Source of the DNA: Mactra quadrangularis
Taxonomy: Eukaryota > Mollusca > Bivalvia > Venerida > Mactridae
Assembly (NCBI GenBank): GCA_025267735.1
Contig: CM046303.1
Location: 47,073,253 to 47,137,252, forward strand
Length of the DNA stretch: 64,000 bases
Direction of reading: 5' to 3'
Within the stretch, counting starts at the first letter, position 1. Each line of letters starts with the position of its first letter. The position numbers were made by a program, and so were the translations under genes. Shown piece after piece: positions 47,457 to 59,689 of the stretch. The notes below the pieces were generated by a model. It worked only from the letters and a program-made list of their open reading frames with translations. It was not told the DNA's origin and searched no databases.

Positions 47457-48464
47457 TGAGGGTGGGTTAAGGTCACAACTTTGTGACACTATGACATCTG
47501 CTTTTGGAGAGACCCAGTGATAGCGATTTTGTACAGTGAACTAGTTTAGGTAACCTCTGATAATTAAAGACACATTATAGATATAACTGTAGAGTTAGCT
47601 CTCCGGTCTCGGAGGTAATAAAAGTATGTATTTTAGACGACGAAGAAAAAAAAATTATCTCCTCTCGGAAATCCTGACACGTCCATTAAGTTTACATTTA
47701 CTAAGTCACTTAACTAACTGGCAAAAAATCTGACCACGAAATAATAGGACAAGAAATGAGAACATGTACGAATATTGGTAGTTTAAACCCATTTATTAAT
47801 GCTGGTAATCATTTCTACTAATCGTGATTCTCTTAATTGGGATTAACATCTTGATGAAATTGGACGTTTAGTTCACGTATTATTGATATTATGCCGCAAA
47901 TTAGCTCGAACCTTTTTGTTATTGATAAATTGACCACAGGCCAGAAAGAGTAGTGTGGCTACTTGGCAATGGATCCGTTAACATCTGGAAGCATGTCATT
48001 CTCATTCAAACTAGGTCAGATCTCATGTACGCTACCGCAGTAACTTATGTTGTTCTTACATATACTTTAGCGAGAGAGCGGATAGTCCGCCTAATCAGGG
48101 AGTTGCTTTCATTTGGGTGCCAATGACGAAATATTCACTGAGGTTTTATTATCATGAAGCAAAATGTTTCCATTTAGGATGTTAATTGATAATTACGTAT
48201 AAATAATGCCATCAGTGGTTGACGTCACCTTGTATGACCATCCATGCATACTGAATATTTAAATCAAAGTTCGATTGAACATGGCCCATAAATGAAATTA
48301 TTCAAATCTGATGCAGCGGAAATGTAGTGGGTATTAATTCAACTTAATTGGTCTGATTTTGATGAGATTAGAAACATGTGGATTGTACTACAGTAATACA
48401 GTTTTCTCGTCATCACATTTTGTTACCTTGTTAATATGTAACTTTACTGAATCAGCAAGTGGGT

Positions 48465-48660
48465 TATATCCTTCCATGAAAATTGGACAATAATGTCAAT
48501 TTTCCTCCATTAATAAGGTATATGGAGAAGTTTCCGGCCTTGTGGAAGAGCAGGTGAGTACTGGTTATAGACAAGGGTCCAGGAAAGCTAGGTTAGGTGC
48601 GCTGGACGTCGTAAATAACCTAAACAATTGTGTTGGCACGGCGTTAAACCCAGTATAAAG
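48465..48660 (+). mobile_element. SINE body, head missing (copy 3)
   Basis: Plus-strand copy of the SINE body (ATCCTTCCATGAAAATTGGA, GGTGAGTACTGGTTATAGAC, GTGCGCTGGACGTCG) ending GGCACGGCGTTAAACCCAG and followed by an A-rich tail. The tRNA-like head is absent, as expected from 5' truncation. Confidence 0.88.
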
Positions 48661-50214
48661 AAAAAAAACAGCCAGTGGGTTCTCATTTTCTCTGCTGTCA
48701 GATAAGGACCATTAAGTTCATGTGCATTTAGCCGCTGACTTATATAATTTAGACTATTTATTTAGTTAACATCAACAAACTTCTCTCACGTATTAAATTA
48801 CTACAATTCCCATTCAACGTATACAGTATAATAATTATCCGTCATTCGTGAGCGTTCAAGATTGCATCTAACACGATAATAAGGTTAAAGTCTAATTTAC
48901 GAATTTATAATAAAATACCCTTGGAAGCAATGAAAGGTCTCTTTTTTTATTGAAGAAAGAGTTTATGAAAAGTTTTTTTTATCTTTTGATCTCTTTATAC
49001 AGTAGTTGTAGAAAACAAAACCCTCATGTATTTTATTACGTTTAGGGTGTCCTAACCAATGGTATAATTGGTATTCATTTGAAGCCCTCAAATATTTTTT
49101 CATACTTTAGTTAAGCATTTAAAAAAAAGAGACACTTTTTCGATTGAAAATTATACGTTGATTACCATGATTTACTATGTAGGTCAAAATCATATTTTAT
49201 GGATTACTTCTTTATAGGATATAGATATTTATATAGTTAAAAAATACTTTATGTATACACCCATACATGTATGTATTTCAATTTAATGACCGATTTCTTC
49301 ATTATTAAAAACTTTGACTTCTTTGAACTCCAAAAACGGGTAGAGATCAAACGTCCCACGTCTTTGATGGAAAAGTGACCTTAGCTTGTTAAAATCATAG
49401 CAGATGTCCAGTTGTTGGACGTGAGCTTATGAGTCGTTATGTATTGAGCAAGATAGCTTAACTTCACCCGAGAAAAAATGGTTAATTGCCATTGCTATTT
49501 CAGCAAAATTTGTAGAAAAAAGTAGAATAAATGATAAGTCATAACTGACTTATTGTTTGTATACTTAAGTATATTGTTATCGCTGCCGAAAGATCATGCC
49601 ACGGGTTCAATGTCCAGGTGCTTCGTAAAGACCTTCGTAAATGACCCAAAAACCTATGAAAATATTGATACTTAATTTGTACATAAACTGTACATACATA
49701 AAACTATCCAACTTAAGTTTGTGCAGAAATCCTTACAGTTCATTTAACTCTTATTATTTTGAATGGAAGTGTCAATTTTACCTTCTCTTCGACCGCTAGG
49801 CGTAATAAGTTGTTATCAAAATACTTAACAAATATTTACGACTCCTTTTTATATGAAGTGCGTACAGCTGTAAAGTACATATATAATCATATATAATCAT
49901 ATACATGTATACTTTAAAAAGGTTCATGTACATACGACTATACTGAAAACAAGGCAATGACGTTGGAATAGTAAACTTATAAATTATACAACAATGCACA
50001 CTTCCCTCCAAAAGTCCTGGGACAAAATCTTGGGGACAATTGCAGTTTACCGGTACGTAAAAAATCCGCAAAATTGTAGTGTTTATTAGTGACTAAGCTT
50101 GGCAAATCATTAAAGCTAACAACCAATGAAAATACCGGATTTCATGTTATATTAGGGGCTACCACCCCCGAACCCCCGTTTTTATGTTTTAAACGAGAAA
50201 AAATGCAGCCATTC

Positions 50215-50300
50215 GCTGCTGTTGTTTATTTTAACATAGCAACGGAAGTGCGCCTGCTCTGAGCGGTTATAGACTTGCGCAGAAGTGGTAAACAAACTCG
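50215..50300. promoter_or_regulatory. Possible promoter-like motif cluster
   Basis: AACATAGCAACGGAAGTGCG combines an RFX-like half-site (AGCAAC) and an ETS-like CGGAAGTG, followed by CTTGCGCAGAAG. No transcript or exon can be attached to it on either strand; both strands have short open frames here (50226-50457). Weak. Confidence 0.15.
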
Positions 50301-52520
50301 TACCGGTAAACTGCAGTCTATCAAAATCTTGTTCAATGATAAACTAATACACATTCTTTTATTAGTTCTAGAACTTTTGGAGAGCACTGGCTTGTACAAA
50401 TTAGACCGAGGCCCATTAAAACATTTCAATTTTAGTAACTGTCAAGTGACTTACTGAATCTTCGTATGTGTATGGTATCTTAGATATTGCATTCCTTATC
50501 GCAGGCCAATTTGAAGGAATTGTATACTAACAGTTTTGTGCAAAATTACCTGAGAGGAAGATACACATAAATACATTACATTTTCATTTACTTCACTCTG
50601 GTTAACTGATTCATTAGATGAAAGTGGTATCTAAACTGCATCTTTTTCTTAAGCCAATTTGTACAAACTATACTTTCTATTTTATTTAATGGGACTATTG
50701 TTTTTGGTAAAACGTTTTCTTTACATACGGATATGTATGACATGCTTATTTGGGTAATTATGGTAAAATAAGCGATGGATGTAGACTATGCATTTAATAC
50801 ATAACTTACTTCGTTTAAACAGCGACATAATAAAAGTTAATTATAATTTGATTGATAAATTACTACAAGAGCGTTTATGGAGGAAATACAACAAATTAAA
50901 TAATAGCTAGTGAGCTGTTGACGTAACAGAGATCTGAGAAGACATTTTCTCTCAACACCTTGCTTTTACGCTGGTTTTTTTATGGCGACGTCCAACATGA
51001 GTTCGAAAAGTCTATGATTCAAGCCCAGTTTTACTTTCATACCAAGAGGTTATCAATATTCTCGATGTACCTATACATGTACACTGATATCTTCTGTGTA
51101 CGAAAATGACCACGTTTGAGCTTAGATGAAACATTGTAAAAAATGACAAAAATTGTAACTGAGTGACGTCTTTACTCCTTTTAATGCTTTTATAGGACTA
51201 ATACTCAAATGTAAACTCAAATGGAAGCGAGGAAAAATGATTTCATTTCATTAAAAGCATACCAGATGAAAAAGAATAAAACAACCTTTGTGCACTTAGC
51301 AGAATCAATATTCAATGAATGTAATACTTGAGTTCAATGTGCATGTCTAACCTGGGTTAACAAGGGACTCGAGCCATTGGCAGGACAGTTTGATCATTAA
51401 AGGTCATTTTATGGTTCTATTCTCTACTGGTATTTTATGTGATTGTGAAAATCAGTGTCTAGTGGGCTACATATATGAAAATTAAGTATCAATTGACAGA
51501 TGGATCACTTTAATATAAGCCATGTAATTTTGAAGCGCATTCAGCATCTATTTTCATACATTAATCCTTGGTTATGCATGCATAAAATTACATAGCAAGA
51601 TTGATAGTTGTATTGGGCATATATAAGAATGTAATGTTCACACTAGTTTAAAATTCACACATACTGCACATAATTGTATAAAAATAGGACATCATTTATC
51701 CAAATATTTTCCTCATTCATTTTAAGTTCAGGCTACATGTAGCATACTTTTACTCATTTTACATGTAATAACGTAGCATGCACACATTAGATTTTGCAGT
51801 ATAACTAGTTAATTAAGCGGTTAACTCGTCAGCAACTATTTAATTAACTTGTTACCTATGTTGTTATCTGATGGCAGAAATATGCCACCATACTTTTTAA
51901 TTTCAGTCTAACATATTATAACTAATTTTGTGATGTAACGTATGTAAACGACCATGTTCATTTTCAATCTTTTAAACAAATATTTTATTTTGATATTTAA
52001 ATCATTATATCACTTAACTATTGTAGACATTTAACTATGCACATTTGCTATTATTTTTGACATTGTGAGAGCCCATTATATGATTAAAAATAAATTATAT
52101 TCTAGAGTGGTAAACTGCACGGTATACAACGGTTTAGGGTTTGATTTACAGGAGCATACCAATTACCAAAACGGCTCACCGTTGTGTGATCATCAGTATA
52201 CCACGGACAAACATTTATTATTTTTATTTAGTTTTCAAAGCAGAAATGTTGAGAAAAAACAAAAGCGACTATTTCAATGGAAGGCAAGCATTTTTACGTA
52301 AACAGGATGTCTATAGTATATTGATACTACGCATGAACAATGGTAAAAAAGTGTTCTATGCGTGTACATGTATATAGAAAAACCCAATAATGCTAAAATA
52401 TACAATTATATTGACATAATAATAATACTGATTTTATTTAAAACAGGTATCTTATTTATCGAAAGTTACTCACAGAATGACCATGTATATAATGCTTATT
52501 CAAAACTGAGGTTCACTTAC

Positions 52521-52630
52521 CCAATGCCTGTTCCAGAATCCCGGTGAACATATAAATCCCTTGATTTCCGTCGGTAAATTTCCCGGGTAATTGATGTCCG
52601 ACGGGCATCCCTGGAAGCAGCCACGGACAT
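52521..52630 (-). CDS. SLC26: SLC26 first coding exon (proposed)
   Basis: On the minus strand an ATG at 52630-52628 (A at -3) opens MSVAASRDARRTSITREI followed by YRRKSRDLYVHRDSGTGI and two bases GG. The donor GTAAGTGAAC follows at once. A TAG stop lies in frame 12 codons upstream, so this is a natural start. The two leftover bases pair with the single leading A of the exon at 39961 to give Gly. The product would be a cytosolic, Arg-rich N-terminus before the SLC26 membrane domain, in line with family layout; YVHR sits where many SLC26 proteins have a YxxxRP-like segment. The link across 12.6 kb rests on phase, strand and order, not on homology. It could instead begin another gene. Confidence 0.6.
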
Positions 52631-52639
52631 TTTTAAATT

Positions 52640-53719
52640 AAAATCCGGTGGAAAACTTCCTTTCTAGTCTTATTTTTTTCAATTTGAATCAAAACCCTGT
52701 TACGTTACGTTAAACTCGTCAGAACGCCAAACTTTTTCAAATGGTTTAAGTCTAAATGCTCCTAAAAGTGTTACAAGCTTACGACAACCGTTGGTTTAAA
52801 TACTACTTGAAAATACGACTGTCATTTGATTCGGTTCATATAAGTTAGTTGCTTCATGATCAAGTTATGAATATTCAATGTTTTTCTTACGCTATTTGTA
52901 TTTAATTTGTTTTAAGGTAGGACCCCCCATCACCAAAACTAAGCGTACGGTAATGTAAAAATCCAAAAAAATGCTGGTTTCTCATTGATAAATGCATTTT
53001 TAGCCGTTGGGAGTTTTTTACTTTAATGAACGTACATGGACGTTTTATATCAAAGGGAGATAATAACAGACTCTCAATATAAAACAACTATTAACATAAC
53101 GGAACACAGATATCAGACTCGACATTTAATACTAAGTCAATGGTAACTCGTTATCTTAATAAAAAGTTTATGGATAAAATAAAGAAATAAATTATTGTAA
53201 TTGTCACATCATAAGGACGTATAAACTGATGCTCATAAAAAACGTTAGTTTGCAATTAAAATGTACATGAATTATATCCAAGGAAAATGTTATATTAGGC
53301 CTAATGAATATTGTAAATTCGTTTTGTTTACATTAAACATTTAAAATGAAAATTCATGAATCTGACAGTAATTGTCATAAAGGGAAGTCTACCTTAAACA
53401 CGCACATGGATTTTACCAAACAATTAAAAACTAGACCTTGACACGCAAGTAACTTTCCGCCGTTCGAAGTTAAAAGAATGACTTAAAACGTCACATGCTT
53501 CGATCATTTTTACAAAACTTTTTAAAAATGTTATTTATAATGAAGGTAACATTGTGGTTAAATACTTGCAAAAATATGTATAGGTAATTTATTTAGACAC
53601 GAGTTTAATCGTAAAATCTTTGTTTGTTCACAATATAACGGCCTATTTAACAAGTACGGCCTATGGTTAAAGTTACCATTGAGACATAGTAAGAATCGAC
53701 ATGAGTTTTTTCATCCAAA
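52640..53719. other. Upstream non-coding DNA
   Basis: Nothing gene-like. ATCAAAGGGAGATAATAAC at 53050 also occurs at 1490, a phrase common in mollusc repeats (general knowledge). Confidence 0.35.
52795..52802 (-). promoter_or_regulatory. TATA-like box upstream of the proposed SLC26 exon 1
   Basis: TATTTAAA on the minus strand, about 165 bases before the ATG, with CCAACGG beside it. Position fits a short 5' UTR if the start site is about 30 bases downstream. In such AT-rich DNA this is weak evidence. Confidence 0.2.
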
Positions 53720-54413
53720 CAGATTATAAAACAGTCTCCTGCGGTACAATAATGGCAACTTCACAAAGGAAATGCCGACAACCATGGTTTTAAGAAAGTA
53801 TGACAGATAGTTTGCGTTCTTTTCTGTTTTAAAATACACGATGTTACAATATGGCATTAAACTTTTTATTCGATGTTGCTTTTGTAAAGGTAAGACATAA
53901 GAGCTATGAATTGGTTCACGATACATTAACAGAAACTTTTATTGATTTTGAACAAATACAACCAGCGTGGTTATATAAGAAGAAGAAGATAATACTTTGA
54001 AATCAATAGGTCAATAAACCCGTGTGAACATACATTGCATTCCATGAAATATAAAATCACGTTACTATATATACTGACTTAAAAAAGAAACTAGACACGT
54101 ATGTTAATGCAATTTTTGGTGATGTCGAACCCACGTTTGTTTGGATTAAAAATTTATCTGAAACATCGTACCGTTCAGAAATGGTATTTTCTGCACGTTT
54201 TTGTTGCAATCGATCGCGTCACAAAAAATAAGCAGTTTGCAACACAGTCAGTTATGTTTTGGGGAGCGTTTCACAGTTGTTTTGATTTCATAAGATTAAA
54301 GTTCGCATTACATTTTAATATCAGGTATGTCCAACCCTACTACACAACATTGCAAGCATTCAGCTACGCATGGAGCGCACATTACGTCGAATGAGATCAT
54401 CGAGAAGACGGCG
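53720..54413 (+). repeat. Duplicated block, copy 1 (flank plus Tc1 left part)
   Basis: Matches 60499-61182 closely. It includes 350 bp outside the Tc1 element (from ACAGATTATAAAACAGTCTC to GTGTGAACATACA) and 340 bp of the transposon's left part, ending at GACGGCG. Small indels differ: this copy has extra CACAAAGGAAATGCCGACAA near 53761. Confidence 0.92.
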
Positions 54414-55190
54414 CCATTCTTTGACTAAGAGAGCCGAGAGTCGTCGCAAATTGGGGATTTCACCGTATGCCCTCACTCTTTGTCCTAATTTATTCCCAAA
54501 ATGCTATATCGGATTCATATCCGTTGAGCACGAGGGGCATTCTAGAGTATGGATATCGTTTGCTGAAGGAAATGACGCGTCACCCTGGCAGTGTGGGGGT
54601 CTTGCGTTGTCATGCATGAATATGGCAGGCCCGTTTTGGGCGATGAAAGGGCCTCAATACCTGATCGACGTATGCTTGGGCATTCATGTTGTCATTTATG
54701 ACCACAAGCTCTGTCTTACGTAGTCCCATAATTCCTCCCCAAACATCACACTCCCTGCTCCAAACGCATCCCTCTCTAGCACACCGAAACACTCTAACAC
54801 GCCCATCGTGATGACTTAACGTAAACCTTGATTCGTCACTAAATACCACTTGCCTCCATTGGGCATTGCTTCTACGCATATGACTTCTATCAAAACGTAG
54901 AAGTAAGTTCATGTGTTGACTTGGAAGAAAGGGCTCTACGTAACACCCCCTTGAACGTATTGGCCGGCGATTGTTTTGAAGGCGATTTTGAACAGTTTGC
55001 GAGCTTATGCCATACTCCCGAGCAGTTGAAGCGGTCGTTTTAAAGCGACGTCGAAGGTACGTCAACGTAATGACGCGATAAGTTCTAGCATCTGTAACCC
55101 TATGACGTCCTGACTGAGGACGGTCGGATATACTGTCAGTTTGATGAAAACGAGTTCGCAGGCTAAAACAGTTTTCTATTGCAATTCATC
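54375..55190 (-). pseudogene. Tc1-type transposase, frameshifted
   Basis: DDE transposase of the IS630/Tc1/mariner superfamily. From high to low coordinate: an N-terminal part with FHQTDSISDRPQSGRHRVTD (HTH linker, ~55090-55150), ISSQTVQNRL (second HTH), then the first catalytic Asp in VVFSDESRFTL, HHDGRVRVFRC, VWGGI and NAQAYVDQVLRPF. At about 54630 the frame changes. In the next frame come MHDNARP with the second Asp, then DMNPI. The catalytic acidic codon expected after NPI is TAG, a stop. A C-terminal EWRRL..RRNVRSMR follows. The N-terminal start is also lost (in-frame TGA). It cannot make an active enzyme. Confidence 0.9.
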
Positions 55191-55344
55191 ATGCGCGCGA
55201 CGTCATTGGCGTTATGCGCTGATGACAGAAGATTCAGACTTCTAATTCACTGGTTTTCAGAAAGACGAGACATGTTCATGCAGCAAGATTCTCTTAATCA
55301 AATGTGATTTATTGGATGCTACATGTATAGATTGTGATCCCAAA

Positions 55345-55525
55345 ATCTAAGATCTAGGGTTCGAGCCCGGTCGCGGTAGTTCATACCCTATACATGAGTT
55401 GTCGGCTTCGTGGTAAGGTAAGTTAGTACTGGTGATAGAAAAAATATCCAGGAAACCTATAGTAGGAAGAGCTGGCCGTCGTACATATAACCTAAATATG
55501 TGCTGAATACGACGTTAAAAAAAGT
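55345..55525 (+). mobile_element. Diverged SINE (copy 4) inside the Tc1 element
   Basis: Plus strand: B-box-like GGGTTCGAGCCCGG, then TAGTACTGGTGATAGAAA, ATCCAGGAAACCTA, GCTGGCCGTCGTAC, CATATAACCTAAATATGTG and ATACGACGTTAAA. The order matches the body of the other SINEs at lower identity, so it is a related subfamily. Confidence 0.7.
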
Positions 55526-55744
55526 CTAAATTAAGTGACCGTTGGGGTAAAAAAGAGGTTTGTTCAAAAGTTAAAACTGCCCATTGTGTGGTTGTCTGAG
55601 TTTTGTCATTTTCACTGGACTAGTCAGACAGGTTATGAACTAACAGTTGTGTAAAAATAAATACACACGGTTTGCTAGATAAAACTTTATGACATAAAAA
55701 AATAAGTGTCCAGTTTCTTTTTGAGTCAGTATATAATTTGTTTT

Positions 55745-56060
55745 TACATTTTAAACACGACAAAACAGACATAATGCGATAATGAGCGACACAATTGGAC
55801 AAAACAAACACATTGCGACTAAAAGCCAAAATAATGTGACAAAGTTCCAAAATGCGACGACAGCCGACACAGTGCGACAATACTGACAAATTGCGACAAG
55901 AAGTGAAAAATGTTATTACAAGTGTCAAAAATGCCCCAAAACAGACACATATTGACAAATAATATTACATTCAGTAGCAAAATGTGACACGAGCCACAAA
56001 AATGCGACAAAGCCGAATAAATACGACCACAAGCGACATGAAATGCGACAAAAAATGCGA
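55745..56060. repeat. Degenerate short repeats, AAAATGCGACAA type
   Basis: About 15-18 loose copies of a ~20-bp phrase such as ATGCGACAAAGCCGA, AGCGACATGAAATGCGACAA, CAGCCGACACAGTGCGACAA, TTGCGACAAGAAGTG. Spacing is irregular. The repeat removes stops on the minus strand, giving long spurious Cys/Phe/His-rich frames, which are not genes. Confidence 0.8.
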
Positions 56061-56354
56061 CAACGAACTTGAATTTCCACATAAAATGATAAAAAAGCAT
56101 CTATTAATCGGGTAGTTTTAAAAATCACGCTTTTAATATTTTGAAATTGTAACGCATATGAAACGAGCATTTCTTGTTTAAACTTACGTACAGCTCAACT
56201 CGTTGTTTGTTCCATAAATTATGGTATTGTTGAACATTTATAAGTTACTACAACAATCAATATCAAGTAAGAGAGAAATCTACTTAAGAAAAATGTTTCC
56301 TTTTTGATATCTGAGGTTAATGTGTTTTCAAGTCCTGGAGCTCTTTTGCCTCAA

Positions 56355-56443
56355 TCAATTTAAGGGTTGTCCGCAAGACTGTAGTAACCCTTACATAACC
56401 GCAATGTACTTACTACAGTCTCGCGGACAACCGTGAATTAATA
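56355..56443. repeat. Strong hairpin, 33-bp arms
   Basis: Left arm 56355-56387 (TTTAAGGGTTGTCCGCAAGA then CTGTAGTAA) and right arm 56410-56443, inverted (TTCACGGTTGTCCGCGAGAC then TGTAGTAA), with a 22-base loop. More than 25 of 33 positions pair. Could be a tiny MITE or a transcribed hairpin. Confidence 0.85.
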
Positions 56444-56449
56444 TCAATT

Positions 56450-58460
56450 TAGTTCCTGGCATTCTGAGAGGAACCTGTCACCAATACTGATCAATATCGC
56501 TGCAAGAGCACAACATGCTTTAAAATACTTTAAATATTTCATGAAAAAAAATATCCATGTTTTTTATCCATATTCAAACTAACGAGCATGCTTATTAAAG
56601 AGCCAGTACAGCCCAATATTTGTTGACTCTGGAGTTCTCTGAACGACCTAATTTTGTTAACCTTCTCTGCAAAACATTTAACTTGTACTTCATGAATATT
56701 TTGCACATAAGGTATTTAAATATAAGCACCGAAAATGTCGAATGTCGTATCGAATAAGCATAGTGAGTAACCTATAATACACAGAGTAAACAGCCAGCAA
56801 CTACTCTCCGTGCTACGCAACTGTTTATCACAAATAACCAACGATGCCATGTTTTTTATCCATTTCTAAATACCTGAAGAGAATTTCATTGGACAAACAG
56901 GTACGGTAGACTTTTGGCAGTTATGCCTACAAATCAGTCAGTCTGAACAAATTAATTCCAAGGCGTCAAAAGTATTTCTGAGCTTTCAGTGCTTTGATTC
57001 ATCTTTAACATGGATATCACAAAAAAAAAACGAGAGTAATGAAATGATAAATACGGAGGTAAACAATTCTCAATGTAATACAATTTCGCGAGTGACCGAA
57101 AATAGGATGTAACCGAAAAAAGGTTATACGAGGACATGCATACATACAAATGTAATTATATTCCATGTTGACATTGTTCAATTAATCAACTGTGTGGTTT
57201 TATTAGGCTTAGTCGTCAAGGTCACAATTAAACTTTAAAACATGTATTTTTATAGTGCACTTCAATTAATTACGTAATGAGCTAGCGAAAAAAATCAAGC
57301 TAGAACATTGAATAGAATAATCATTCAACATAATTACTCATGCAACTGTTCTTTTGCATAAGTATATACATTTTCGCGTCAAAATATACACTGAATTTTA
57401 AAACATGGCTACGCCGAGCATTGTCTATATTCCTCTTTCAGAGGTTAAGAATGAACGCTTTACCTGACCGGTGTAAGGGCTTTGTTTTACGAACTGATAG
57501 GGTTTTGTACGGAATTGCGATAAAGTTTTTTTTTCATGCCAATGTGGAAAATAAATACTTGTTAGATCTGAATATGTTAGTGTTCGAATAACATATTGGA
57601 TCAACCTTCAAATTAATCTTTTGTTGTAGATTCTCTTTGAAATACAGGAAATAAATAACATTGATTGAAGACTTGAAAATTCCGTTCGAAAAATGATGGA
57701 CGTTTTAAATTTTATCTATTTAAAATAGCTTATTTTGTTAAAAATACATTTTGTATTGATTTAAACCGCATTTTAAAGAGTTCAGCCATATCGCGGCGGC
57801 TAGCTATCCTACTCACGGTCACTTAACTGAATAGACTTAGAATTCTAGATTATATTTCAGAGTATGGAGTTTTGTAATTGCGTTTGCAGCAAGGACAAAG
57901 AACTTACAAAGGTAAAAGTTAAATCGGTAAACAGCTTTGCATACATGTATTAAATTGAACATGTATTTTTGCCTAAGGATATAAAGATGCTGACTTATCA
58001 CCGAATTATTATCATTAATCATAATTCATAATAATATACATATTTATCAACACTGACTTCATTTAACTAGATGAATTCTATTGCCCTCCATTGATGCGGT
58101 TCATATCTCCATGATGCCATAATAGCAACATATAAACAAGATTTTAAACCCTACTTTAACATTGCTAAATTAAGAAAGCATCAAGGGATTTACACCACAC
58201 GAATACCATGAAAACAAGTTAGGAAATCCACGTGACTTTATTCGGGCTTTAATGATTGTAAAATCAGTGCGAGATTTGGGTCAACTTTATAGTGCTGAGA
58301 CAACCCACTTTAGGCAACCAAAATTTTACCGTCACTCGCCAGGCATTTAAGTAACCATCGCAGCAAGAAAAATACTTAATTGGGTCAAAATTTGACTGTG
58401 TTAGGATCAAAACTTCACGTTTATAGAGATGAAATGTGATAAGTGGTCCTTTGTATTGAA
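56450..58460. other. Non-coding DNA
   Basis: Nothing recognised. A frame at 57340-57591 is open without any domain or bias. Confidence 0.4.
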
Positions 58461-58469
58461 CAATTGTTA

Positions 58470-59680
58470 GACCGTATATGTCACAGAACGAATATGTCAC
58501 GCGTGTGAAATATTCGGTCGAATATGTCACGCGTGTGATACATGTATATTCGGTCGAATATGTCATACCCTTCAGCCGAATATGGCACATTATGTGGCAT
58601 ATTCGGTCGAAATTGACTTTTCCACGCTCATCAAAACGTATATGTCACTCAACAAAAACGTGTCAGAAAATGAAAACAGCAACGTATAATGTCACATGTG
58701 GATAATAATAGAAGTTTGATTTTTTAAAATGTTAAAGGACATGAACATCGTGCTCGAATTGTAAGTATCATAATGCATCATCGCGACTACAAGATGTGAC
58801 AACAGTATCGTGTTGTTATGTTCGATACTGCTATACGCAATACTGTTGTCGCTATGTTGGGAGACAATAGGTCTATAATAAGACAACGCAATAACACGAT
58901 GCGATATCACGATATACAATGTATGTATCGTTTTGCGCGATGTCGTATAGTGCTCTTTAGTTTCATTATCGTCTTATCGAGCTATTGCGCGTCGCTCAAC
59001 GGGCAACAACGAGACAAGATATTGTGTCATCCGAAGGACGACATTGCTGCTCCTAGCTGACAATATATAAATACTGGGTATGACGGGCTTGATCGAATCA
59101 AGGACGTCGATGTTTTAAAATGTTTTGAACTTGTCCTGATTTGTGCATAGGTATAATTAACAAGAACTACATTCACATGGAACCTCTTAATCACAGTGAA
59201 TATGTTTTAATGTTGTAACTTCGTTCTTTAAATACCCTTAACCTGTTAGGTCAGGCTGGGGTTGGAAGTTCGAACACACCCCCTCGGGTTTTCCATCCTT
59301 TCTTGTGTTAAACTAATAGTTCTAAAATAAAACATGTACTGATAGTTAAACGATTTGTATTCTGCCATGCTAGTTTTCCACAGCCATGGAAACAAGGCAT
59401 TGCTATAATCTTTTTATGACTTTTGTCGTGATTCTGTCAACATATTGCATTGCAAATAAATTAAAGTAAAAACTATTAGATGTGTCTTTATATACAGATT
59501 CCAAATATATATGGATCATATAAGACCGTAAGTAGCACGTAGGACCTTACTATCTTGGAGGGGGGGGGTAGATTATTATAGAATATGTGATATATACGGT
59601 CAGACATTTATTGCTAATTTTCACAAACGCATATGTCACATGAGACACGCGTGACATATTCGACCGAATATAACAGAAGT
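58470..59680. repeat. Cluster of CGAATATGTCACGCGTGTGA motifs in both orientations
   Basis: CGAATATGTCACGCGTGTGA occurs twice in direct order at about 58488 and 58522, with partial copies to 58620 (GTCGAATATGTCATAC, GCATATTCGGTCGAA). An inverted copy (ACACGCGTGACATATTCGAC) lies at 59646-59666. GACCGTATAT(G/A)TCAC occurs at 58470 and inverted at 59587. Between them 58780-59040 is CG-rich and contains an inverted pair, GACAACAGTATCG and CAATACTGTTGTC. The arrangement is not a simple terminal repeat pair. Confidence 0.7.
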
Positions 59681-59689
59681 CAGATTTTG

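Larger units (their letters stand above)
39962..52520 (-). other. Intron 1 of SLC26 (proposed)
   Basis: Bounded by GTAAGT (minus, 52520-52515) and TTTCAG (39967-39962). The exon phases match: two bases GG plus one base A give Gly. It contains two SINEs, a TTAA MITE, an AAGGGACTTT MITE and a Mutator-like foldback element, listed separately. The stretches 39962-40990, 41260-42600, 42872-43734, 44950-45390, 45660-46975, 47460-48460 and 48661-52500 otherwise show no gene I can support. Extra small exons inside it are possible. Confidence 0.55.
54072..55732 (-). mobile_element. Tc1-family DNA transposon (1.66 kb, inactive)
   Basis: Ends TACTGACTTAAAAAAGAAAC then TAGACAC (left) and, inverted, TACTGACTCAAAAAGAAACT then GGACAC (right) are near-perfect inverted repeats, flanked by TA/TATA. 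The length is typical of Tc1/mariner elements. The transposase lies on the minus strand and is broken. A SINE is inserted in its right part (about 55345-55525). Confidence 0.92.

Noticed and set aside
55620..56170. Cys/Phe/His-rich frames of 81-112 codons on the minus strand
   Set aside because: They are produced by the degenerate GCGACAA repeat, overlap each other in several frames and have no signal or domain.
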